Assembly: GCA_947459455.1 (NCBI GenBank) | Contig: CANHEC010000004.1 | Coordinates: 1-19,988, forward strand | Source of the DNA: Chitinophagaceae bacterium | Lineage (GTDB): Bacteria > Bacteroidota > Bacteroidia > Chitinophagales > Chitinophagaceae | Direction of reading: 5' to 3' | Length of the DNA stretch: 19,988 nucleotides | Part shown: in pieces, positions 1 to 6,457 of the stretch | Numbering within the stretch: the first letter of the stretch is position 1 | Layout: each line of letters begins with the position of its first letter | Notes under the pieces: generated by a model | Database searches by the model: none | What the model was told of the DNA's origin: nothing | The model's input: only the letters and a program-made list of their open reading frames with translations | Made by a program: the position numbers and the translations under genes

Positions 1-743
1 ATTTTCCATTCTTCACCACCCGCGACCTCATACGCAGCTACGAACCGCTCCGGCGTTTTTTGGGTATCGAAAAGATATGGATGGGTATTGGCGGTAGCAT
101 GGGCGGGCAGCAACTGCTGGAGTGGGCCATCGAACAACCCAATTTGTTTGAGCACATCATTCCCATTGCTACCAATGCGCAGCACTCGCCATGGGGCATT
201 GCTTTCAATACTACGCAGCGCATGGCCATCGAGGCCGATGCTACCTGGCAGCAGCCCAGCGCCAATGCCGGTTTGGCGGGCATGAAGGCGGCCAGAGCAC
301 TGGCCTTGCTGTCGTACCGCAGTTACGAAGGGTACGCACTTACACAGGCCAACAACGACAGCCAGCTTCAAATAGTTGATGCCGGCGAGTCGGGACGTGG
401 TGCAGCGTCGTACCAGCGCTACCAGGGCCAAAAGCTGGCCAACCGGTTCAATGCATACAGCTATTACACGCTTACCAAAACCATGGATAGCCACCATGTA
501 GGCCGTGGCCGCCAAAGCGTGGAAGCTGCGCTGCAACGTATCACTGCTCACACGCTGGTCATTGGTATCGATAGCGATGTGTTATTTCCGCTGAGCGAAC
601 AGCAGTTCCTTGCGGCACACATTCCGGGTGCCCGGTTTGCGGCTATCAGCAGCCATTTCGGGCATGATGGGTTTTTGCTGGAGTTCGAAGTGATCGAAAA
701 AATCATTCATCAATTTCTGGACGAACCTTCGCCGACCGGTTAA
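1..743 (+). CDS. metX: Homoserine O-acetyltransferase, 5'-truncated by the window edge
   Basis: Transfers an acetyl group from acetyl-CoA to L-homoserine, the entry step to methionine by the O-acetylhomoserine route; cytoplasmic alpha/beta hydrolase fold. The frame is open from base 3, so the start lies upstream of the window. The TTG at 60 is internal, because family sequence precedes it (PFFTTRDLIRSYEPLRRF). The nucleophile elbow GIGGSMGG has its Ser codon at 96-98. The acid is the second Asp of GIDSDVLFP (576-578) and the catalytic His is in SHFGHDGF (663-665). MetX is usually about 350 residues, so roughly 100 N-terminal residues are missing here. The stop is TAA at 741-743. The next gene is homoserine dehydrogenase, which makes the substrate, so an operon is likely. 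The acetyl rather than succinyl specificity is inferred from overall family resemblance. Confidence 0.93.
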   Translation, partial: FPFFTTRDLIRSYEPLRRFLGIEKIWMGIGGSMGGQQLLEWAIEQPNLFEHIIPIATNAQHSPWGIAFNTTQRMAIEADATWQQPSANAGLAGMKAARALALLSYRSYEGYALTQANNDSQLQIVDAGESGRGAASYQRYQGQKLANRFNAYSYYTLTKTMDSHHVGRGRQSVEAALQRITAHTLVIGIDSDVLFPLSEQQFLAAHIPGARFAAISSHFGHDGFLLEFEVIEKIIHQFLDEPSPTG

Positions 744-827
744 GCAGGGCATAGACACACTCCGCAGTCTGCAATGCCCACTATTCGCTTTAACAGCCAT
801 TCTATATTAAAAACTACTTTCTCACTT

Positions 828-2132
828 ATGTCACAAACCATCGAGCATCCCGATTATCACCACAAACAGCTGACTATTGGCCTGTTTGGCTTTGGCGTGG
901 TAGGCGAAGGCCTGTACAAGGTGCTGCAACAAACGCCGTCACTCAAAGCCAGTATCAAAAAAGTATGTATCAAGAATCCGGAGAAGCCGCGGCAGGCACC
1001 GGCCGAACTGTTTACCACCGACCGTGATGTGCTGCTGCATGATCCCGAGATCAATGTGATTGTAGAAGTGATAGACGACGCCGATGCCGCCTTTTATATT
1101 GTAGAAACAGCATTGACCGGCGGCAAGCATGTGGTAAGTGCCAGCAAAAAAATGATTGCCGAGCACCTGCCCGAACTACTGCAGTTGCAGCAGCAAACCG
1201 GTCAGTCATTTTTGTACGAAGCGTCGGCTTGTGCCTCTATTCCGGTCATTCGCAACCTGGAGGAGTACTACGATAATGATCTGCTGCACAGCATTCAAGC
1301 CATTGTAAATGGTAGTACCAATTACATCCTCACCAAAATGTTTGAGGATAAATTGAGCTATCGCGATGCGCTGTTGCAAGCCCAGCAATTGGGTTTTGCC
1401 GAAAGCAATCCGAAGCTGGATGTAGAGGGGTACGATGCGGTGAACAAATGGAACAACCTGCTGGCGCATGCGTACGGTATTGTCACTTCGCCCGACTATC
1501 TGCTGTTCACTGGCATTCAAAGTGTGCAGGCCTTTGATGCGCAGGTAGCCACTGAGCGTAGCTACGTAATCAGGCTGGTGGCCCAGGCTAAGAAGCTGGA
1601 TAGCGGCAAAGTAGCTGCCTTTGTGCTACCGCAGTTTGTGCAGCAAACCGATCACCTCTCGTTTGTACGAAACGAATACAATGGCGTGGTCATCGAAAGC
1701 GGATTTGCCGACAAGCAGTTCTTTTACGGCAAAGGCGCTGGTAGTTTTCCGACCGCTTCGGCAGTGCTGAGTGATATTTCGGCACTGCGCTACGACTACC
1801 GGTACGAGTATAAAAAGCTATACCACCACACACCGGGCGAACTCACCAACGACTACTACCTGAAGGTTTACCTGAGTTTTGAGCAGGTGGAGGCAGTGCC
1901 CAAAGAAAAATTTGAATGGATAGAAGAGTGGCATGCCCGTGAAGACCGCAAGTACCTGGTAGGGGTGCTGCATGTGCAGCATTTGTTTGGTCACGATTGG
2001 TGGAAGACCAACGGTACCTCGCTGGTATTGCTGCCCGATGCCATCATCGAAAGCCTCGATATTTTGAAGCTGAAGAAGAAGAGCCTGGAGTTGGCCGGAC
2101 TGCAATTGCACCACGGATTCGGGCATATTTAA
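828..2132 (+). CDS. hom: Homoserine dehydrogenase
   Basis: Reduces L-aspartate-4-semialdehyde to L-homoserine with NAD(P)H, in the threonine/methionine branch of aspartate metabolism; cytoplasmic. The N-terminal Rossmann motif is GLFGFGVVGEG (about residues 18-28). The catalytic region DVEGYDAVNKW has the family lysine at about residue 207. I chose ATG 828 (MSQTIEH, 434 residues). An ATG at 774 would add 18 residues with no family resemblance, and the DNA just before 828 is AT-rich like a leader. There is no fused aspartate kinase. The last ~90 residues, starting near NDYYLKVYLSF, may be a divergent ACT-like regulatory domain; this is inference. It lies 84 bases after metX and is followed by a strong hairpin, so metX-hom is probably one transcript. 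Confidence 0.93.
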   Translation: MSQTIEHPDYHHKQLTIGLFGFGVVGEGLYKVLQQTPSLKASIKKVCIKNPEKPRQAPAELFTTDRDVLLHDPEINVIVEVIDDADAAFYIVETALTGGKHVVSASKKMIAEHLPELLQLQQQTGQSFLYEASACASIPVIRNLEEYYDNDLLHSIQAIVNGSTNYILTKMFEDKLSYRDALLQAQQLGFAESNPKLDVEGYDAVNKWNNLLAHAYGIVTSPDYLLFTGIQSVQAFDAQVATERSYVIRLVAQAKKLDSGKVAAFVLPQFVQQTDHLSFVRNEYNGVVIESGFADKQFFYGKGAGSFPTASAVLSDISALRYDYRYEYKKLYHHTPGELTNDYYLKVYLSFEQVEAVPKEKFEWIEEWHAREDRKYLVGVLHVQHLFGHDWWKTNGTSLVLLPDAIIESLDILKLKKKSLELAGLQLHHGFGHI

Positions 2133-2140
2133 CGTCAAAA

Positions 2141-2171
2141 AGTGAGACGCGGCAGCCAGCCGCGTTTCATT
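2141..2171 (+). terminator. Hairpin terminator after hom
   Basis: AGTGAGACGCGGC (2141-2153) and GCCGCGTTTCATT (2159-2171) form a 13-bp stem, with two G-T wobbles, around a 5-base loop (AGCCA). It begins 8 bases after the hom stop. An A-run (2137-2141) precedes it, but only a short T-rich stretch lies within the 3' arm, so the classical U-tract is poor. It could act in either direction. Confidence 0.7.
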
Positions 2172-2215
2172 AGAAATAAATCCTCACTAAAATGGTGAAG
2201 AAAGATATTTTCTTC

Positions 2216-2223
2216 TACCTTTA
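2216..2223 (+). promoter_or_regulatory. Possible Bacteroidota -7 box
   Basis: TACCTTTA matches TAnnTTTG at all but the last base and ends 14 bases before the ATG at 2238, just after the hom terminator. No convincing TTTG -33 element is seen at the usual distance, so this is tentative. Confidence 0.35.
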
Positions 2224-2237
2224 TAAAAACAAGAGTC

Positions 2238-2591
2238 ATGCTGACATTATCCCTTCATCATCTTCTAGAATTGTTTGAAAGCCATCTCACGGTGTCGGGC
2301 GAGAAGGCAAAGGCTACCTGGCTTCACTTTACCGAGAATAACTTGTCAATCGGCAGCAGGCCTGAGCAAACGTTTCGAAATCTTTATACAGAAAATCGTT
2401 TCGAACGGCCACTGAGCGCCTCAGAAGAAAAGCGGTTTCTGGTACTGAATCGCAAGGCACAGGGTGGCTGGCTGTCAGAGCAGGAGGATGCTGAGTTTGA
2501 ATCGCTGATTCAGATTCGTCGATATCACGAGGTAAAAGCAAGCTATCCGCAGTGGTCGCATCAGCAAATATTAGATGCCATTCTTTTTTAG
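2238..2591 (+). CDS. Small conserved-looking protein of unknown function
   Basis: A 117-residue soluble protein, not recognised. It has no signal peptide or membrane segment. It is rich in charged residues and appears mostly helical, with an E/R/K-rich middle (about residues 55-95) and a C-terminal segment SYPQWSHQQILDAILF that could be a short helix pair. The start at ATG 2238 is supported by the preceding terminator and a -7-like box 14 bases upstream; there is no Shine-Dalgarno. The next gene starts 26 bases after its stop, so the two may be co-transcribed. Amino-acid composition and codon use look like a real gene. No function can be assigned. Confidence 0.7.
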   Translation: MLTLSLHHLLELFESHLTVSGEKAKATWLHFTENNLSIGSRPEQTFRNLYTENRFERPLSASEEKRFLVLNRKAQGGWLSEQEDAEFESLIQIRRYHEVKASYPQWSHQQILDAILF

Positions 2592-2617
2592 TTCGTGATT
2601 GCTAATTCGTTGGATTA

Positions 2618-3850
2618 ATGGAATTGAATTTGCTGGCCTTCGCTATTCCCATTTTTCTTTTGCTGATGGTGTTAGAGTACCTGATAGCGAAGCGTCGTCG
2701 CGTCACCATTCATTCCAAGGCTGCCAGCGTGGCAAATATCAGTATTTGTCTCGCCGAGCGTTTGAGCGACTTTTTTGTAGCGCCACTATTCTTCCAACTA
2801 TACAAATACATCCACGAGCATTTTGGCATATTTGATATCAGGTCTAACGTTGGTTGGTGGATTTTGCTGCTGTTGTTTACGGATTTCATCTGGTATTGGT
2901 ATCATCGCCTGGCCCACGAGGTAAATCTGTTTTGGGCAGTGCATGTGGTACATCACCAAAGCGAAGAATTCAACTACACTGTTTCTGCCAGAATAACAGT
3001 ATTTCAAGCGTTTGTAAGGTTTGGCTTTTGGAGTATACTGCCTTTATTGGGGTTTCCTGCAGAAATGATAGTGGCGTTGCTGTTGATCCATGGAGCGTAT
3101 CCGTTTTTTACACACACGCAGTTGGTGGGCCGTCTTGGTATTTTAGAGTACCTGCTGGTCACGCCGTCGCACCACCGGGTGCACCACGCCAGCAATGAGC
3201 AGTACCTCGACAAAAACTACGGCGACGTGTTCATCATTTGGGATAAGCTCTTTGGCACATTTGCAAAGGAAGTGGAGGCTCCCACCTATGGTCTTACAAA
3301 GCCACTGCACAGCTACAGTTTCCTTTGGCAGCATTTCCATTTTTTCGTCGAGCTGTGGATGGCCATTAAAAAGGAACGGTCTTTTTTGGCCCGCTGCCGC
3401 TCTCTGTTTGGTTCACCCGGACGCTTTAGCGCCTCGCACCGCCAGCATGCAGAGGAACTTGTAGGCATTCGGAAGCGCCACCAGTTTGTACCGGCTTCTT
3501 CGCAGTTGATGAGTCGCTATGTCATTTGGCAAATCGGCTTTACCATGTTGGCCGTTTTTGGGCTGTTGCTCTTCGAAACACAAATCGGCATGCGGGAGGC
3601 ATTCCTTTGGAGCGCCATCATATTGGTGTCGCTAATCAATATTGGCGCTATTCTCGAACAGCGACAGTGGATTTTCTATTTGGAATTTGTCAGAGGACTT
3701 TTCATGCTGGTGTTGGTTTTGCCGTACCTGGCTTTTGGCTGGTTACTGGTACCACTGGCCTGTGCGGCTGTCTGGCTCTTTTGGCGGTTCGAGCAAACAG
3801 AACGGCGCTACCTGCAACTCGTTTATCAGCAGCACCGCACAAGGGAATAA
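2618..3850 (+). CDS. Sterol desaturase / fatty acid hydroxylase family membrane protein
   Basis: Integral membrane di-iron oxygenase of the fatty acid hydroxylase superfamily (PF04116), 410 residues. The metal-binding histidine clusters are all present: HRLAH (about 96-100), HVVHH (109-113) and HRVHH (186-190), plus a histidine in FTHTQ (166). Hydrophobic segments lie near residues 4-23, 80-95, 130-160 and, in a C-terminal extension, about 300-390. The shape and phrases such as EYLLVTPSHHRVHH and YGDVFIIWDKLFGTF resemble bacterial relatives of alkylglycerol monooxygenase more than C-4 methyl sterol oxidases. A lipid substrate is therefore likely but cannot be named. Start ATG 2618 lies 26 bases after the previous gene. 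The stop is only 9 bases before the first tRNA gene, so read-through into the tRNAs is possible. Confidence 0.9.
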   Translation: MELNLLAFAIPIFLLLMVLEYLIAKRRRVTIHSKAASVANISICLAERLSDFFVAPLFFQLYKYIHEHFGIFDIRSNVGWWILLLLFTDFIWYWYHRLAHEVNLFWAVHVVHHQSEEFNYTVSARITVFQAFVRFGFWSILPLLGFPAEMIVALLLIHGAYPFFTHTQLVGRLGILEYLLVTPSHHRVHHASNEQYLDKNYGDVFIIWDKLFGTFAKEVEAPTYGLTKPLHSYSFLWQHFHFFVELWMAIKKERSFLARCRSLFGSPGRFSASHRQHAEELVGIRKRHQFVPASSQLMSRYVIWQIGFTMLAVFGLLLFETQIGMREAFLWSAIILVSLINIGAILEQRQWIFYLEFVRGLFMLVLVLPYLAFGWLLVPLACAAVWLFWRFEQTERRYLQLVYQQHRTRE

Positions 3851-3859
3851 TGCATCCTT

Positions 3860-3931
3860 AGTTACGTGGCTCGAGTGGCAAGGCGGAGGCCGGCAAAGCC
3901 TCTTACGGTGGTTCGAATCCACCCGTAACTT
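3860..3931 (+). tRNA. tRNA-Cys (GCA), unusual: G at position 33
   Basis: A 72-base cloverleaf. The acceptor stem AGTTACG/CGTAACT is 7 of 7 paired and the discriminator is T, as expected for Cys. The D arm is GCTC...GGC with a GG-containing loop. The anticodon stem GAGGC/GCCTC is perfect and the loop CGGCAAA spans 3891-3897, with anticodon GCA at 3893-3895. The T arm GGTGG/CCACC has the loop TTCGAAT. No CCA is encoded. The oddity is G at position 33, where elongator tRNAs have almost always U. All stems are intact, so this does not look like a decaying gene, although a pseudo-tRNA cannot be excluded. Confidence 0.75.
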
Positions 3932-3943
3932 CTCTTATTCATG

Positions 3944-4015
3944 TGTTACGTGGCCGAAAGGTGAGGCACCGGTCTGCAAAACCAGGCAATGATGGTTCGA
4001 GTCCATCCGTAACCA
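3944..4015 (+). tRNA. tRNA-Cys (GCA), imperfect stems
   Basis: A second cloverleaf 12 bases after the first. The anticodon loop CTGCAAA (3974-3980) has the normal U33 and anticodon GCA at 3976-3978. The T arm is GATGG/CCATC with loop TTCGAGT, and the D stem GCC/GGC is sound. The acceptor TGTTACG/CGTAACC has a mismatch at pair 1-72, and the anticodon stem CCGGT/ACCAG has a C-A mismatch. The discriminator is A if the following CCA (4016-4018) is the encoded tail, whereas tRNA-Cys normally carries U73. The acceptor and T arms resemble the first gene; the D, anticodon and variable regions do not. Confidence 0.75.
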
Positions 4016-4027
4016 CCAGATAGCAAT

Positions 4028-4339
4028 ATGTTGATGAAAACACTCTATTCGCTGATGGGACTTTTGATGGCATTGCAACCGCCTGTTGAGGAACGTTGCT
4101 GCGACATTAGTGGTCAAGTGCTTGATCAACGGGGGCGGCCACTGGCCAAAGTACATGTGTACACCATAGCCGGGCTTGAAGAAACCTTTTCCGATTCAAA
4201 AGGATACTTCACATTTTCAGCTACCGTTTCCGATTCGGTTGAGGTCGTGTTTCGCCGTCATGGATTTGTTTCTCATAAGGAAACTTGGAAGCCGCGAAGG
4301 CAGGCTTGGCGGATTATCATCAGCGTAGGCACTCATTGA
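4028..4339 (+). CDS. Small secreted protein with CarboxypepD_reg-like domain
   Basis: 103 residues. A short hydrophobic N-terminus (LYSLMGLLMALQP) could be a signal peptide. The body reads as one carboxypeptidase regulatory-like beta-sandwich: DISGQVLDQRGRPLAKVHVY, then TFSDSKGYFTFSATV. This is the pattern found at the N-terminus of SusC/TonB-dependent receptors and in many Bacteroidota surface proteins; here it stands alone. The start could be ATG 4028 or the in-frame ATG at 4034 (MKTLYS). The gene begins only 9 bases after the CCA end of the second tRNA, leaving no room for its own promoter. It must be transcribed through the tRNAs or from inside them. The domain is recognised from pattern; the role is unknown. 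Confidence 0.72.
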   Translation: MLMKTLYSLMGLLMALQPPVEERCCDISGQVLDQRGRPLAKVHVYTIAGLEETFSDSKGYFTFSATVSDSVEVVFRRHGFVSHKETWKPRRQAWRIIISVGTH

Positions 4340-4436
4340 TGGTAGTGCATGACCTTTGCAGGCCGGGGCGGCGGCTGCAGCGAAAGTAGTTGGTCAGGTT
4401 TTTGAGCCATGGATTAGCTTACTGCAACTGCTCCCC

Positions 4437-4577
4437 TCATGATATCTGGCAGCTCAGTATGGTTTCGTATACAAACTCCGGCGATATCAGGTAGAGGTCG
4501 GTGGGTACCAGGTTGTTAATGGTATCGGCCGTCTTACTAAAAAATAGAATCGAAGCCGGGCTACTGCGTTTCGCTCA
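4437..4577 (-). other. Coding-like open frame beyond the lipoprotein stop (possible frameshifted tail)
   Basis: On the minus strand, a frame different from that of the upstream lipoprotein gene is open from just before its stop down to TGA at 4437-4439. It reads ...SILFFSKTADTI and then NNLVPTDLYLISPEFVYE, with GC-rich third positions like the neighbouring genes. No ATG precedes it. It could be the true C-terminus of the lipoprotein displaced by a frameshift near the GCGAAACGC stretch around 4567-4575, a remnant of a decayed gene, or chance. A T6 run (A6 on the plus strand, about 4539-4544) lies inside it. The rest of the 4340-4436 gap shows nothing recognisable. Confidence 0.35.
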
Positions 4578-5268
4578 GGATTTTATTCATCACCACCGGC
4601 CCGAGTTTTTTCATTTGCTGGCCGTAGTTGTCCAGGTATTCCCGCATACTCATTTGGAGTGTTTGAAAGAATCCATCGGTCATCTGCCTGTTAGGGTCAT
4701 CGAAGCTGAGCTGGCCGGTTTGCGTAGGTTGGCCACCACCCGAAAGTGTATACCTGATGATGAGATGGCTGTATACCGGTTCTCTGTAAACCCGCTGGAT
4801 GGTGAACATAAGCAGGTATAGCGCCCCTTTCATGTTAAAGGAGAATGCCAATGGCATTGTATCCACCTCTATCAGCAGCTGGCGGCCCGCCAGTCGCTCG
4901 GCCACGGGCTTCGATTTTGCATATTGGTAGATGCTGTTACTCAGCTGGTTCAGGCCAATCTGCGGGTGTAGTTTAGTGGTATACTGTTCGTGAAAGCCGA
5001 TGTACAAGATCAGCGGCAACACTTTGTTCCTGGTTTTGGTAGTGCTGGAGAGGTACGCTGTGTCAGGCTGCTGAATGCTGGTTTGCACGGTTACATTTGC
5101 TGGCTTCAGGGCTGTTTTCAGGGCAGGAATGCTCCCAAGCTCGTCTGCCACCGTCTTGTCTATTTTCCGCGAATTGATACAGCTGGTCCAACCGCAACAC
5201 AGGCATACCAGCAGCAGCATGGCCCACGGCTGGCGCCGGGCCACGCTATACAAGTTGTTTCTATTCAT
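4561..5268 (-). CDS. Putative lipoprotein of unknown function
   Basis: 235 residues, not recognised. The N-terminus MNRNNLYSVARRQPWAMLLL, followed by a short hydrophobic run ending at C (GWTSC), looks like a signal peptide II with a loose lipobox, so an envelope lipoprotein is likely. The body is a mixed alpha/beta sequence with no familiar motif. I chose ATG 5268 rather than the in-frame start at 5400, because the latter would lie inside the upstream gene and add a non-signal N-terminus. The start is 25 bases after the DUF2167 stop on the same strand, suggesting an operon. A coding-like sequence in another frame runs past the stop, so the annotated C-terminus may be incomplete. Confidence 0.75.
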   Translation of the reverse strand: MNRNNLYSVARRQPWAMLLLVCLCCGWTSCINSRKIDKTVADELGSIPALKTALKPANVTVQTSIQQPDTAYLSSTTKTRNKVLPLILYIGFHEQYTTKLHPQIGLNQLSNSIYQYAKSKPVAERLAGRQLLIEVDTMPLAFSFNMKGALYLLMFTIQRVYREPVYSHLIIRYTLSGGGQPTQTGQLSFDDPNRQMTDGFFQTLQMSMREYLDNYGQQMKKLGPVVMNKILSETQ

Positions 5269-5293
5269 TTCGTAGCGATGCGGGTATTCATCG

Positions 5294-6289
5294 TTATGCC
5301 ACAGGAGGGGTTTGGCTGTCCTCTTCAGGTTGAGCCGTGTCGGCAGCGGTGTCTGTGGTGGCCGGGCTCTCTTCCACGGGTTCTTTTTTGCGCAGCACAA
5401 AGCGCTTGATGGCGGCCCATGCGGCTATCAAACCTATCAGTATAAATTTCCAGCCTTTCAACAGCAGCGCAAAAAAACCGGCTTTGGCCAGCACTTTACC
5501 AGCTACGAGGCCACCTACGGTATAGGCCGCTATTTCATCCGTGTTGCTGTCAAAATCTTTGTACGCATATCCATCTTCAAACGAAGCCATTCCCAATACA
5601 GCGTCGATGTCTTTTTTCACCAGCGGCAGTTCGCTCATGGTGGCCACTGCGTTCAGGCTTAGTACACCCTTTCGCCCCAGTATGCGTATTTCATAGTTCA
5701 GTGTGTTGGGCGTTTCTTTATCGGTGCCAAACTTCAGCTCCTTGGCCCAGTGCAGTACTTTGCTGTTGGCATCATAGTAGGGTGCTTGTGCCCAGCCTAC
5801 CCAGTGGATGGGTTCGTACCCGGCTTTGGTCCGCTCCGCATTTTCTGCTTTTTCTTCTTCCTGCCCACTCTTTAGCATTTCAGCGTAGTCTATGTCTTTT
5901 GCATCGTCGTCTTTCACATAGCCCATGGCATCAAAAGTGATGACAAAGGCATAGCTACTATCCGCAAACGGCGAGCCATTGGCCGGGAAAATCATGCCCA
6001 GTACATCGCTGCCGCCGGGGTTGTTCCATACATCATGCACCACAAAGCGGCTTTGCTCGGCATTCAAAAATTTGAAACCGGCCGGTATACGCAGCGTGGC
6101 ATTCGCCTCGGGCAGGTTTACCACGCCGGTGCTATATTTCATTGCTTTTTCTACCGAGTCGGCAAACTTCAGGTAGGCTGTTATTTGTTTGGCGGCGGCT
6201 TCGGCCGAGCTGTCGGTATCGGGGGCTGCCTGGGCGGTAGCGGCCAGCAGGCTACAGGTAGCCAGCAGGGCCAGCATCAGTTGTTTCAT
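5294..6289 (-). CDS. DUF2167 family membrane-anchored protein
   Basis: 331 residues with a signal peptide (MKQLMLALLATCSLLAATAQ, cleavage near AQA-AP). The large exported domain carries features I associate with DUF2167 (PF09935): RIPAGFKFLNAEQSR, NPGGSDVLGMIFP, GYVKDDDAKDIDYAEML, HWVGWAQAPYYD, LHWAKELKFG, NYEIRILGRKGVLSLNAVA and YKDFDSNTDEIAAY. A C-terminal membrane helix (about residues 265-295) follows, then a basic and an acidic Pro-rich tail (EEDSQTPPVA). I chose ATG 6289 because the longer frame to 6439 prepends 50 non-signal residues. The function of the family is not known. It is followed by the lipoprotein gene after 25 bases and is divergent from the glycosyltransferase. Confidence 0.88.
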   Translation of the reverse strand: MKQLMLALLATCSLLAATAQAAPDTDSSAEAAAKQITAYLKFADSVEKAMKYSTGVVNLPEANATLRIPAGFKFLNAEQSRFVVHDVWNNPGGSDVLGMIFPANGSPFADSSYAFVITFDAMGYVKDDDAKDIDYAEMLKSGQEEEKAENAERTKAGYEPIHWVGWAQAPYYDANSKVLHWAKELKFGTDKETPNTLNYEIRILGRKGVLSLNAVATMSELPLVKKDIDAVLGMASFEDGYAYKDFDSNTDEIAAYTVGGLVAGKVLAKAGFFALLLKGWKFILIGLIAAWAAIKRFVLRKKEPVEESPATTDTAADTAQPEEDSQTPPVA

Positions 6290-6443
6290 ACTAGTTAGTA
6301 TCGGTTGTAGGTCTGGTGGCAGCAATGTAATCAGCGCCACCATGCTGCCCGCGGCCATTTCACAGGCGTGTCGGTTGGGCTTATGGCTGTGCAGGTGCGG
6401 CTGCTGCTGTGTGTGCCCGCCATCCCATTGGCCCCACATCCGC

Positions 6444-6451
6444 TACCTTTG
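6444..6451 (+). promoter_or_regulatory. Bacteroidota -7 promoter box for the glycosyltransferase
   Basis: TACCTTTG is an exact match to the Bacteroidota -7 consensus TAnnTTTG and ends 6 bases before the ATG at 6458. This supports that ATG over the upstream in-frame start at 6368 and predicts a leaderless or nearly leaderless mRNA. The -33 element is unclear; a TTG at 6428-6430 is closer than the usual spacing. Confidence 0.65.
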
Positions 6452-6457
6452 CGCCCT

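Noticed and set aside
774..827. Upstream ATG at 774 as the hom start
   Set aside because: The extra 18 residues have no family resemblance and the ATG at 828 gives the normal N-terminus just before the Rossmann strand.
3935..4156. 73-residue minus-strand open frame across the second tRNA
   Set aside because: It is a translation of antisense tRNA-Cys (RMDSNHHC... pattern), a well-known false ORF type.
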